Positions 12,391-22,948 of a stretch of 24,590 nt of DNA are shown here, in pieces. The notes under the pieces are model-generated. The model saw only the letters and a list, made by a program, of their open reading frames with translations, searched no databases and had not been told where the DNA came from. The stretch lies in the NCBI GenBank assembly GCA_002751075.1, contig NAOQ01000314.1:61198-85787 (forward strand), read 5' to 3'. This DNA comes from Ichthyophonus hoferi. Its lineage: Eukaryota; Opisthokonta; Ichthyosporea; Ichthyophonida; Ichthyophonidae. Positions within the stretch are counted from its first letter, which is position 1. Every line of letters starts with the position of its first letter. The position numbers and the translations under genes are program-made.

Positions 12391-12727
12391 NNNNNNNNNN
12401 NNNNNNNNNNNNNNNNNNNNNNNNNNNNNNNNNNNNNNNNNNNNNNNNNNNNNNNNNNNNNNNNNNNNNNNNNNNNNNNNNNNNNNNNNNNNNNNNNNNN
12501 NNNNNNNNNNNNNNNNNNNNNNNNNNNNNNNNNNNNNNNNNNNNNNNNNNNNNNNNNNNNNNNNNNNNNNNNNNNNNNNNNNNNNNNNNNNNNNNNNNNN
12601 NNNNNNNNNNNNNNNNNNNNNNNNNNNNNNNNNNNNNNNNNNNNNNNNNNNNNNNNNNNNNNNNNNNNNNNNNNNNNNNNNNNNNNNNNNNNNNNNNNNN
12701 NNNNNNNNNNNNNNNNNNNNNNNNNNN
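12391..12727. other. Assembly gap (run of N)
   Basis: 337 undetermined bases between the two poly(T)-containing repeat copies. Nothing can be said about its content. Confidence 0.99.
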
Positions 12728-12786
12728 ATTAAGTAGTTAACTTTACGTTAAGTAATATTATCGTTCTTACTACTTCGTAAGGTTAC

Positions 12787-12814
12787 GTTCGGTTACCGGT
12801 TTTAACGTTTTTTT

Positions 12815-12856
<42 letters not shown>

Positions 12857-12898
12857 CATTTTTTTTTCATTATCAATATAACTAGCAGAAGTTAGAAT
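12787..12898. repeat. Poly(T)-containing repeat, copy right of the gap
   Basis: GTTCGGTTACCGG, a poly(T) tract (about 12812-12856), CATT, TATCAATATAACTAGC, then AGAAGTTAGAA. This repeats the blocks on the left side of the gap in the same order and orientation, with small differences. It may be a true tandem duplication or the same locus placed twice. Confidence 0.6.
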
Positions 12899-14135
12899 CA
12901 GGCCTTCCATTAGATTCAACCAGACTGGTACAATAGTGGGTATTGCAATTGATACTATGTAAAATAGTTTTTTTTTATGTGGAGGGTACTTTTGGGTTTT
13001 CCATATGCTCGTGAATACATACATACCTAGCACTGTTTTACTAATGCAAGTGCATACGTTATATTAATCATTCAAATTATATGTTGATAACATAACCGAA
13101 TACATCAATCTTTATATATTAGCATTGCAGCTACCAGTTTTTACCGGGGAAATAAAAATTATTCTCAGCAATGGACAAAGATATGTTTAATGCATACGGA
13201 CATGCATCTAACATTGCCCATTTATTAAAAAGAACTAAGTATCCTCTAAAGTATTCTGGCTGTTAGCAATCATAGTCATCCAAGCTATCCCACGAATAAT
13301 ATATATATATCAATCCACTACTCTTTCATGCAGAATATTCCAGTCGCTGAACAAAAAATAATAATAACTTGAGAAAGAATAAACAAACAAGTAAATATGC
13401 GCCCAATTAATTGCCACAGATTAAGGTATGTAATGGCTCCGCAAATAATGCAGGAAGACATAGTAATATGCATTGGTATCCTCTACATATTACGAAATTT
13501 TAATCACAGCACACAGTGGTGTTTGATCTTATTAGACTTATTTGTATGCAGAACGTTTACTATATGATACTCTAAAATTATACTGCTTGTGCATCTATAC
13601 AAAAGGATTCAACCTAAACCTTGAAGCTGGGTTGCTTTGCACATTGAATAGTTGCAACATATTTGGACCCTGCCAAACAAGGTCACTTACTATTACAGTG
13701 CTGATTTGCAATACCATAATATTAATATAGTACTACTTGAAGCAAGAGAAAAAATAATAAATAAATAAAGTTCAAGAGAATATGGCTCGACTATAAGATT
13801 CCCCAATCAAATGCAATTTTTTCTCGTTTTCACATAGTAACAAATGCTTTCTTCAGCTAACTTTTAGACAAGAGAAAAAATACAGTAATTAACCATTAAC
13901 CGCTGGTGAATAAGCAATAAAAATGGTGATTAGAAAGAAGGAAACGAAATAGACAAACTAAAACAACAATATAAATAAAAATAATGATACTAATACTATA
14001 ACACACCTAATAATGGCGACACGTAATAAAACCACTCTCCCATAAACCAGCCCATATCAGCTTACATTATTCCTCACTACCTAGAGTACCTGTAAATAAA
14101 CACTATATGATATGATACAATGGAAGACCCACTGC
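12899..14135. other. Intergenic between convergent genes, right of the gap
   Basis: No gene, RNA or mobile element is recognised. The sequence is AT-rich and its short open frames show no domain. The part next to 14135 is downstream of the ATG4 stop and probably includes its 3' UTR. Confidence 0.5.
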
Positions 14136-14209
14136 TTACAAGATAACATAATCACTCTCATCATCCTCTTTAGGGAAGGGGTCTGGATTAGTTAGTCGGG
14201 TCTCACTGA
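14136..14209 (-). other. ATG4: Last ATG4 exon with Atg8-interaction-like tail
   Basis: After a TTTTCAG acceptor (last base 14210), the frame reads SETRLTNPDPFPK, then EDDESDYVIL and TAA. An acidic run followed by Y-V-I-L fits the (W/F/Y)-x-x-(L/I/V) pattern of LC3/Atg8-interacting regions, and human ATG4B likewise ends in an acidic stretch with FEIL (family knowledge). A second acceptor (CTAATCCAG, last base 14183), right behind an ACTAAC, would start the exon at 14182 in the same phase. Confidence 0.7.
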
Positions 14210-17200
14210 CTGAAAAGAGAGCGCTGAGTCCTGGCTTCTGTGGAGTAGATGGGCTTGTTGGTTACTGTGCATAGGACTGTCTTGGCTAGTACATATGTAT
14301 GTGTATGTATATGTATATGTATGTATATGTATATGTATAGGCACTTAGTGAAAGTGATAATATAGCTTCTATGGGGGTGGTTTTCCTTGGTTTTACCATA
14401 CTCGAAGCTTTTAAATAACCATGCACACCCCAACTTCTTTCTCTTTCTCTTTCTCTTTCACGCATTCTTAAGTTCTATCTCCAATATTTCCACGCACATA
14501 CACATTCACACACGAGTATTTTTTTGTTTCTCTCCATCCTGTACCCAAGCCGTATTTATATAAGGGTTGGGATACATACAGTACTTGGAAATGTACAGAA
14601 ATCAAGAAACTCCTCTTCTGTGGCAAAGAAGAAGCCGATGGCAACCGATGGATCAATCTTTTTCAAGGGCATTTTAGTAGGTATATAACAATGATAGCTC
14701 TGGGGTATGGCATAGTGTATAATATGCGTGGGGAAAAGTAGGGAGTTGAAAGAAATAACAAGTGTTAGGACTTTTATGTGCAATGCATGGTTAACCTTAA
14801 GGTAAAAACATTAACAGCTAACCAAGAGAATAAAGTGAAAATAGCTGTGTTTAATAGCTATCACTAACCCTCTGTTCTCCCTATCTCAAATATCACGTGA
14901 AGCATACAACAAAGACACAAAATTGACATTGCATACATTGTTTAATAAATAGTCCTGTGAGTACATACATATGCATACATACATAATCAATATTCAGAAT
15001 TACTAGCCTTTCCTGATAGCCCCTCTCACCCCAACCATCAAACACACTCTTGCATACACCCATTCACATGTCATCCTAGCTAACCAATAACATGACCTGT
15101 CGTTATATATATATATATATATATCACATCAGATTCCTAAACTAGTAAACTAGTATGAGTTTCCTGTATTCTTAATTTTCAAATTAAACATTGTTAGCAT
15201 ACTGACTTTATACAGATCTTGTACATCTATATTGAAGCTGTAATGGCACTCAACTAACACGGCACAGTAACCCCACTAAATCGACTCCGATTATAGCCAA
15301 ACATTATAAAGTCAGTCATCCATGTGTTAACTGGAAAAGAATGACGTAGTTAATAGTTTTAGTTATGGTTATATACCTCCAGATGTACGTCTCCAGTCGC
15401 AATCGTGTAGACAGGATGCGGATCATAATAGAAAGCGTAATCATCTATGTAAAGAAAGAGATAAACGCATATATATGCATATGTTATGTTACTACATTGC
15501 ATTACTATAAAATATAAAACCATTACATGCCATATCTCATCAACGATTATGAATGCATGCATAAAGCTGGTAAGAGGTAATAAGGATATAGAAATAGAAC
15601 TTGTATATATAGGTAAGATAAGATGGGGAAACGCAAATGAAACAAAACTAAGGAAGTATGTATTAAAAACATATATACATATATATGTGGGTGGGGTGGT
15701 GCCTATATACTCGATGTGTTTTATAATAAAAACATAAATATACACATACATAGAAAGATGCATAGAGCTCGTGATAGGACAAACAGTTAAAGTGACAGGT
15801 AAGAGATAAAGGAAGGGTCGAGTACCTTGGTAACCCACAAAGTAAAGTGCATGGCGTGGTGTTCCACCCACCATCCCTATCATATAAGGCGAAGAGAAGT
15901 ATTCCTGTACAGACAACTCTATCACTATATTACTCTATAACTATATTACTATATTACTATATAGTGTGAAAGGTGCATATTGTATGACAAGTTGTAGAGA
16001 AGGGGAAACATGCTGGTTTAACTAGATGATAATCATTATCATATTGATGCCAATTGGGCTGTTATCATGTCGTATGTAATAATATAAATAAAGGGGCTGA
16101 TAGTACGAATGAGTGAGCCTACAATATCGAAAATATAGCAGTGAAAATAGGACATGAAACACTCGCAAACCCTGTTGATGATGCTAGTAATTAATTAATT
16201 AATTATAAAATAAACTCATAAAAATGGTAAAGCATTTATGAAAGATAATAGTGATAGAAAATGATGCAAATGCATCACAATACAGGGTCTGTCGCCGTAT
16301 TAACCCAATCAAGGCTATGCGTTTAACACATGAAAGAATGACATGTGACTAATATCCAACAACTGGTGGACCCCATTGTAAATATTAGTCTCACTACATC
16401 TATTTCCTATATAAATACAACTATAAATAAACAAATACATATAGATATACCCATACATATACAGATCAATACACATAAAAACACATACTTTTATGGCGGG
16501 TAAGTACATCTGGTTTAGTCGGCGAATTCCCAATCGTAGAGGAATAAATAACACGGTAGGACGCCACGGGGTGTCTCTAGAAAGTAGTTCATCTTTATAT
16601 ACGCACTGATCTTGTGCAACATAACCCCGAAGGTGGTGTAGCGCTATGGTGGTCTCCTTGGATACTGACTCTAAGGCAGAACTTATTATGAAGGTGGTAG
16701 GTGGGTGGGTGGGTGGGTGTTAAAGGTAGGCTAGGCTTAATACTGAGATGGGGTAGGGATAGGTGGGAAGAGCATTGGGGTGAAAAGGAGATAGAAATAT
16801 AGAGATGAAAAAGTATGTGCAATAAAGAAATGATCATGTTATACACCTTTCCCAGAAAGTACAACCAACAATTAACATTAAAATTATAAAACTATAAATG
16901 AATGTATCCCCTCATGTTAACTATGATAACTTACTATAAGACCTGACATATGGACGCGGATCCAAACCAATCACCAGCCCTTTTATGGACGGCTTTGTCT
17001 GCAACAGCGGTCAGGCTATGAATAGAGAAGGGGGCATTGAACCCTCGAGCATCATCAAACCATCGCACAATCTGTACATATATGTATGTATGTGTGTGTG
17101 TGTATGTGTAAGTATGATAATATGACAATATGATAGTAAGTCCTTAGAAAGAAAAAGGGTAAATAAAAGGAAACAAGATATATATATATATATATATGAA

Positions 17201-18655
17201 TGTGCTATGAATTCTTAGGGAACTCAGAGATAGTATAGGAACAGGGACATATATATATATGATGTATGATATTGATAATGTACAAGGTGGGGCTTATGGC
17301 AGAGCCATGTTGAAGAATATACAAGGAGAAAATGCAAATAATTCTGAAGAGTATACACAGCTATAAACTAGATATATATATATTCATAATCCAAATATAA
17401 AAGAAGTAATATGTATTTAGATACATACATTGGCATATGCTGTGGGCATCTCAGTTGCTTGAATGGCATCACTAAGTCTCCATCCTATTTCAATAAAATA
17501 TTAGTTGAAGATTTATTTGACAACATAATATAGCAAAAAATTAGATAGAGAAATTAGTCATAAGATACATTTTGAATAGTATAATGCATGACTACTATTG
17601 GATAAAAATGGTGTAAAATATTTTAATAAAGAATATGGAGTTGATGTGCTTTTTATATGAATTTTAGTGGTAATATATAGATACAGATATAGAGATATTA
17701 TGATTAACATGGGTCCTAGATTATGGTACCTTGGTTAGTTTGACATGTTTTAAATATATATATAGTTATAGATTAGACTTGAGATATGAAATATCAGGAA
17801 AAGAGACACATGCGAGAGGATGCATTTATGCATTGATGTAAGATAATATAGAATGATGTGTAGTATAGTATAATATAGATATAATATAATATAAAAAAGC
17901 ATATAATGTAATATAATATAGGATGGTATATAGAATAGTATAGTAAAACAGAACATAAATATAATATAATATAGGATAGCATATAGTATAGTATAGGATA
18001 GTATATAATGTAATGTAATATAATATAGGATTGTACGGTACGATATAAGCTAGTATAATATAAATAGTATGTATATAGTATAACATAAAAACATAATATA
18101 ATATAGTACAATATAACACACCATACCATACCAAAATATCATAATAACCGATCAGCCCCAAAAACAAATACAAGAGGGGGAAGGAGGGAGGGATGCACAC
18201 CCTTTCCAAGTAATAAGGCGTTAAAGACCTGTGCCAATAGCATCTGGCCACTACGTAACATACAACCCCACCCAACATCAGTGGTGTAATGGCGAGGTCC
18301 AGGGAGGGCCGAGAAGCCACTCCTATAAGTGAAATAGAAGGTGGATTCAAAGGCGTGTAGGAAACGAAGAACATATTGGGGTGGCTCGTCATCGCCCATG
18401 GCTTGAAAGTCTGTACAAGAGGAAGCCAGTAAGAAAAGAGATACGCCTGACGATAAGTAAATATAATTTTAAAATTAATTGAAATGCCATTGATTATTGA
18501 TACTACTATTATTACTGCTATTACTATTACTACTACTACTACTACTACTACTATTACTATTACTATTACTCTTACTACTACTATTAGCACCACCACTACT
18601 ACTATTAATGTAAGGTAGAAAAAGTGAGCGGTTACTGATATGTTTGTGTCTATAA

Positions 18656-18702
<47 letters not shown>

Positions 18703-20193
18703 TATATGTATAATGCTTGACTATCTGTAAGGTAGGGAAAGGATAATGATGAACATTGTGTTTACGATATATATATATATATATATCTTAGATATTTGGA
18801 GTGAAAGGGGATCTGGAGTGAAAGGGGATCATAAATAATATATAAAGAGATTGTCATGTATAAAGATGGTATGCTAATGTAGATAGATAACACCAATAAT
18901 CAAATTCTTTCAAACTCTTCTCATTGACATTTGAAGGCAATTAGCATATAATTCTATTGGATACAATATTTTATGTGTGGATGAATATTTTTAAAATGTC
19001 TCCAATCTATAAGTTATTATATAATACGTAATGGTACGTAAATTTAATTGGATGCGCATGTAAAATATCTTGTTAAATTTTTAACTTAATTTTAACAAAT
19101 ATAAGTGCAAGAGTCATGAGGTAAACCAATAGAAATATAGTATAATGGCTAATGAAATAAAGGAATAGCGACGGCTATTTTCATTTGTGGATATAAAATG
19201 CACAATATACGCGCCATTATATGTATTGTTTGGCCAGGAAGAGTACGAAGAAAAACGACAATAAAAAAGCCTAATATAACAATAAATATACAACGGGAAG
19301 AAACGAAAGAACAATGGAAATTGATTAACTAAAATATTAATATGGGTAATAGGAGAGAACAGAAAGATACTAACAAAATACAGTATGGACAAGTTATCAG
19401 ATTGGGAAGGAGGTATGGAATAAAACAACAACAGAAACGAGTAAAATAGGAAGTGACTAGTACAAACAATATTCTCTCACGGTCAGTGATACCTTCGAAA
19501 GTAGAAAAACATTGGCCCAACATCCATATATCTGAGCTGGTCAAAACAGTAGAAATTTCGTGTCCTGTGCAAAGTAACATGCATAAGTTGCTAACGGAAG
19601 ATCGTTACTTAACGTCTAAAAAATTACAAGCACATAACTGTGTGAAGGTGTAGGCATGTATGGACTACGTATGTTTTAGCATGTAAAGAAGGGTACGTAT
19701 GTATCTGTGTACAAGCCTATATATGCGTGTAAGTATGCTCATGGGCGGACGCATCTCCCTGTAGTATGTATGCTAACATACAAGTACTTGGACCTATCTA
19801 GATGTGCGTAAAAGAGAATACACAAGACAGGTAAAATAATAGATAACACACCCAAGAGTGTTCAAGCCTAGGATAGTGAATTTTATGAACCAAACAAGAG
19901 GCATTTAAAAAAAGAAAATGTAATAACTCACCACACACAGCTTTAATCCATGCTATCAACTTATGCAACTTTTCACTGAATTTCAACACCTTTGTGTCGG
20001 GTGTCTTAGTGTCTTCTCCTACCGTACATACTATCTTGCACACCTTGCCTCTCTTTGTCTTTGTGGGTGCCAGTATGGTTGGCCTGTCGTTACCATAGAC
20101 ATAATTATTGTTTAGAGCTATAGGTCGCGACGACCTCTTATAAATTATGTTGGAGGACTTGCAAGGCCCGGAAATTTTATACACAGGAGACAT
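14136..20193 (-). CDS. ATG4: Autophagy cysteine protease ATG4
   Basis: Peptidase family C54. It trims the C-terminus of Atg8/LC3 to expose the lipidated glycine and later releases Atg8 from membranes; cytosolic. Exons, in reading order: 20193-19932, 19564-19481, 18410-18201, 17484-17429, 17071-16935, 16681-16489, 15904-15826, 15444-15377, 14699-14580, then a last exon 14209-14136. The first nine join in phase to 403 residues. Seen: a basic 88-residue N-terminal extension; DIWMLGQCF (LLGxxY-like segment, residues 98-106); FTYRSGF; catalytic Cys165 in DVGWGCMLRSGQ; APFSIH and GDWFG; FIPLRLGI; MVGGTPRHALYFVGYQ; catalytic Asp348 and His350 in YYDPHP; KIDPSVAIGFFFATEEEF. The last exon encodes an acidic tail, EDDESDYVIL, like the Atg8-binding end of other ATG4s. 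The join between residue 403 and that exon is unresolved: a linking exon near 14549-14525 or an earlier donor at 14584 would both restore phase. Confidence 0.93.
14289..14340. repeat. (TATGTA)n-like microsatellite in an ATG4 intron
   Basis: An imperfect hexanucleotide run of TATGTA/TATATG units lies just upstream, in ATG4 sense, of the last exon. It disrupts any reading of this stretch as coding and falls in the interval where the missing join must be found. Confidence 0.8.
16695..16720. repeat. (GGTG)n tract at an ATG4 splice acceptor
   Basis: Read on the gene strand this is (CACC)n, directly upstream of the exon 6 acceptor at 16682. It probably serves as part of the pyrimidine-rich tract of intron 5 (16682-16934). 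Confidence 0.7.
17830..18115. repeat. AT-rich degenerate repeat array in ATG4 intron 3
   Basis: Degenerate repetition of ATAATATAATATAGGAT-like units and TAGTATA blocks fills much of intron 3 (17485-18200). Few stops fall in several frames, which produces long tyrosine/isoleucine/leucine-rich frames on the minus strand that are not genes. Confidence 0.8.
18500..18607. repeat. (TAC/TAT)n trinucleotide microsatellite in ATG4 intron 2
   Basis: About 100 bases of TAC, TAT and ACT triplets, with a CACCAC interruption near the right end. On the minus strand it reads as a valine-rich frame. It lies in intron 2 (18411-19480). Confidence 0.85.
18660..18692. repeat. (AT)n dinucleotide repeat
   Basis: A nearly pure AT run of about 33 bases in ATG4 intron 2. 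A shorter one follows at 18768-18786. Confidence 0.85.
18797..18830. repeat. Exact 17-bp tandem duplication
   Basis: TGGAGTGAAAGGGGATC occurs twice head to tail in ATG4 intron 2. The copies are identical, so the duplication is recent or kept by slippage. Confidence 0.9.
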
Positions 20194-20700
20194 TCTTCAA
20201 TATATATATTATGATGGCCAAATGGCCTTTATAATGTAGAAGGACGCCGGTTTAGCGGGTAGGGGTATAGAATAACACTCCGTAAAGGCTAGCCACAACC
20301 ACCTGTTTCTTTTGCTAGTTTTAAAAAATACTTTGTGCAGGCGCTTCTTCCAAAAAACTCGATAGGCAACAGTCAACATAGCATTTAATTTCCATTGTAC
20401 AGCCAACAACGTATCACTACTGTAAAGCGGTAAAAATATAACTAATATTTTTATGTACGATAACTCATAATCTATATTAATTTATATATTAATTTAGATT
20501 CTGTTAGTTGGTATGAGTAAATGCAATATCATGCGTATAATCAATCAGGTCCTGCGTATTGCTTTTAGCTTATCTGCTTCAACCAATACGACTACATTTT
20601 AAAAAGATAACATGTATTCCAGGGCTCATTCCAGGGCTGTATGTTCAGTTCTTTTTATTATTTTTATTATAAAATTTATTATCATTTTACTTAATTCATA
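20194..20700. other. Region upstream of ATG4
   Basis: Upstream of the ATG4 start on the minus strand. A 66-residue minus-strand frame (20409-20209, basic and tryptophan-rich, starting MLAVQWKLNAML) ends 15 bases before the ATG4 start codon. It could be an upstream open frame if transcription starts far enough away, or chance. A short AT run sits at 20201-20210, and a small duplication (TTCCAGGGCT, twice) at about 20617-20638. No promoter can be assigned. Confidence 0.4.
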
Positions 20701-21080
20701 CTTTTTTATATATAAAAAATAATAAGTATGCTTTAACAGCTTTAATACTTACATAACATGATATAGGATTGTGTCAATTGGATCGGTTCGAAATTGTAGT
20801 CTGGGCTGATTGAGTGTTCTGTTTCACAGACTACCCTTTACCCCCCAAAAAATACACTTTAAAGAATATACATTCATACATTCTTCTTTTTCTTATAATA
20901 ATAATTATGCTTCAAAAACTTTAATGCTTATATTAACATGATATAAGCTTGCGTCTATTTGAGCGGTTTGAAGTTGCTATACATGTGGGTTGATAGAATG
21001 TTCTTTTTCACAGGCTACTCTCACTCTTTACCCCCCAAAAAATGCACTTTAAAGATATATACAATATACATTATATATGC
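20701..21080. repeat. Tandem duplication of a 180-190 bp unit
   Basis: Copy 1 is about 20701-20880 and copy 2 about 20881-21080. Matching blocks in order: TTATAATAAT-like run, TATGCTT, CTTTAATRCTTA, AACATGATATA, GATCGGTTCGAA versus GAGCGGTTTGAA, TTCACAG, CTACYC, and the sharp block CTTTACCCCCCAAAAAATRC with ACTTTAAAGA. The offset grows from 180 to 190 bases, so copy 2 carries about 10 extra bases. The copies differ at perhaps a fifth of positions by eye. No coding potential and no terminal inverted repeats were noticed. Confidence 0.8.
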
Positions 21081-21735
21081 TCCTTTTATACGTATGCCAT
21101 TACTATTACAATTGCCTTTTCTTCCGTTTAAAAAAGTTGTTTTTATGTTAAATGGGTGCATAAATCATGTTTTGTATGTGAATACTTGATCACGAGACTA
21201 TATTAATGAACTAAAAAGCTGAAACACGTGTGTCGATTTCATTAAAACATAAAGTAAAGTATAAATAACCAATAGCTATCCCATTGACTTTTGACTTCAA
21301 ACACTCATTATCCGGTCCAAAACCCAACTTCGCGGTGCAATCACCATCTTATGACGCACATAAATATAAAAACTGTACACGGTTATGTCATGTTCTTACT
21401 CTTTTAAAACGAATTCTTTAGTACTACCAATTACTTGTTATTGGCCTTACAGCTACCAAATATGAGGAAACAAATCAGTACTTGGGGTGGGGGTACTTAG
21501 AATTGGTGCATTTAAAACGATGCCTGAAAGCTATTTTTACCTATACATATGATTGGGCAGATCCTCATAGTTTAGGTGCCAGCCATATTTTTATTAACTA
21601 TAGTTAATCAAAACTAACCTGAACACAAAATGATTAACTAGAATACCCTGGTATGTATATTTAACTGGGCGACTACTAAGTAAGCACGGGCAAAGCCACG
21701 ATTCTAGATATACTTATTTTTTTTTATAGATCCGG
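21081..21735. other. No gene recognised
   Basis: AT-rich sequence between the tandem duplication and the copia fossil. Only short frames are present, and no domain or RNA gene is seen. Confidence 0.4.
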
Positions 21736-21738
21736 GTA

Positions 21739-21795
21739 GGTATAATTTCACATCCATCATTGGGGTGGGAATAGAGATTATTTCATGAGCCTTTT
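21739..21795. repeat. Direct repeat left of the RNase H fossil
   Basis: AGGTATAATTTCACATCC, then CATTGGGGTGGGAATAGAG and ATTATTTCATGAGCC. It closely matches 22178-22231 in the same orientation. Its purine-rich core (GGGGTGGGAATAGAG) resembles the polypurine tract that precedes a 3' LTR. Confidence 0.65.
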
Positions 21796-22177
21796 TGTTA
21801 AGCTTATTGACCATGTGGCAATGTTTAGTACAGAAGCTGACTACATAGCCTTATGTGCGGCAACTCATGAAACGGAATGGATTATTGACATCCTGGAAAG
21901 TCTTGAAATCTTCACTAAGCCAGTCCCAATGTATTAGTACAGTCAGTTTGCAATTAGGATCACTGAGAACAATGGTATCACTCGGAACACGAAGCATATC
22001 GAAGTGAAATCCACTACAACCAAGGTTGCCATACGGAACGATATGAGAGTGATGCACCATGTGTCTACAGTGGACCAAAAGGCTGGCATTCTCACCAGGA
22101 CTTTCTCTCCAACTGAGTTTGTCAGAGTTTGCTTGGGCTGTACATTTATGGCAAATACATTTGTTTTTTAAAATCAT
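21796..22177 (+). mobile_element. Ty1/copia fossil, RNase H fragment
   Basis: Translated on the plus strand, this shows the end of a Ty1/copia polyprotein: a FSTEADYIALCAATHETEW segment like the family's 'STAEAEYIA' RNase H motif, followed by a TKHIEVK-like and a 'VSTVDQKAGILTR'-like stretch at the family's usual spacing. Only the C-terminal part of pol is present. It is broken, with a few breaks, and looks old. Confidence 0.85.
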
Positions 22178-22231
22178 AGGTATAATTTTCGCATCATTAG
22201 AGTGGGGATAGAGTAATTATTCCATGAGCCT
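22178..22231. repeat. Direct repeat right of the RNase H fossil
   Basis: AGGTATAATTTTCGCATC, ATTAGAGTGGGGATAGAG, TAATTATTCCATGAGCC: a diverged copy of 21739-21795. The RNase H fossil lies exactly between the two copies. Confidence 0.65.
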
Positions 22232-22948
22232 TCATGGATGGTAAGATAATTGGTTGAGTTATGACATCCTAATATGGTAGATTTAATTGGTAGCAAAATG
22301 TTTATTTATAGACTCTGAGCCAGTTTATGGTTTATGGGAATAGCCCGGAATGCGCCATTCGTTAAAACTCAAGACTGCTACTTGCTGATGATCTGTCTTT
22401 TTTTTATGACCTACGATCTTATCCACATTCCATTTGGGAGTTAACCCCCATTTGTCTCTAGAACCAAAACATTCTATCACAAGATTGGTCATCCAGCCCT
22501 GTCGCAATCACGGACAGTCACGTTGCAGTCACTGTAAGGAACCAGAAATTTCTATTTGGCTAAGAAGCCGTTTTTAAAATCTAGGAAATTGCACCAGAGT
22601 GCGATTCGAGATGTCACTGATGACAGTGTCATCACCAGCCCCCTTCGGGTGGTCTCGTGTACATTCTAGTTGTTCCTAAAATGGGGATTTCCCCATAGTT
22701 ACTTTAAAAATATATTTTGAATTAAACTATTTAAGTTTTATAGTAAGCCAATGTGTTGATCTAATGGAAGTTTATCTTAGTAAATATCATTCTATCAATA
22801 TTAACATATACAGTTAGCATATAAGAAAATAAGAAAGTATGTATAACTACCAGAACAGAACTCGTAGTTCTTTTAAGTTTCCAAGATAACCAAGCTAGCG
22901 TCCTGCACTTGCTTTTGTACTGGATTGCTTATTATTTCAAGTCGAGAT
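22232..22948. other. No gene recognised
   Basis: AT-rich spacer between the copia fossils. Apart from the possible chromodomain scrap, the only structure seen is a short inverted repeat around 22612-22635 (TGTCACTGATGACAGTGTCA, partly self-complementary). Confidence 0.4.
22325..22507 (-). mobile_element. Possible chromodomain-like fossil (Ty3/gypsy?)
   Basis: A 60-codon minus-strand frame contains WNVDKIVGHKKK and, further on, EWRIPGYSHK. The first recalls the 'vekIldhr' start, and the second the 'vkWkGYs' core, of the chromodomain at the integrase end of chromoviral Ty3/gypsy elements. The match is short and from memory, and no other Ty3 part is seen nearby. If real, it is a broken, old scrap. 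Confidence 0.25.

Noticed and set aside
13542-13730. 62-codon frame in the convergent intergenic region
   Set aside because: No domain, no splice partner and AT-driven composition.
14468-14656. Alternative ATG4 C-terminus continuing to the TAA at 14468
   Set aside because: It reads past a good GTATGT donor at 14579 in a different frame from the conserved core, and would lose the acidic DYVIL tail typical of the family. An end through a small linking exon remains more likely.
15359-15925. Minus-strand frame of 188 codons as an independent gene
   Set aside because: It joins two real ATG4 exons (15904-15826 and 15444-15377) through an intron that happens to be open; only the two exon parts resemble ATG4.
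17826-18665. Long minus-strand frame of 279 codons
   Set aside because: It is built from the TAC/TAT triplet array and the AATAT-type repeats and crosses ATG4 exon 3 in the wrong frame. Valine runs and tyrosine/isoleucine/leucine-rich text show repeat translation, not a gene.
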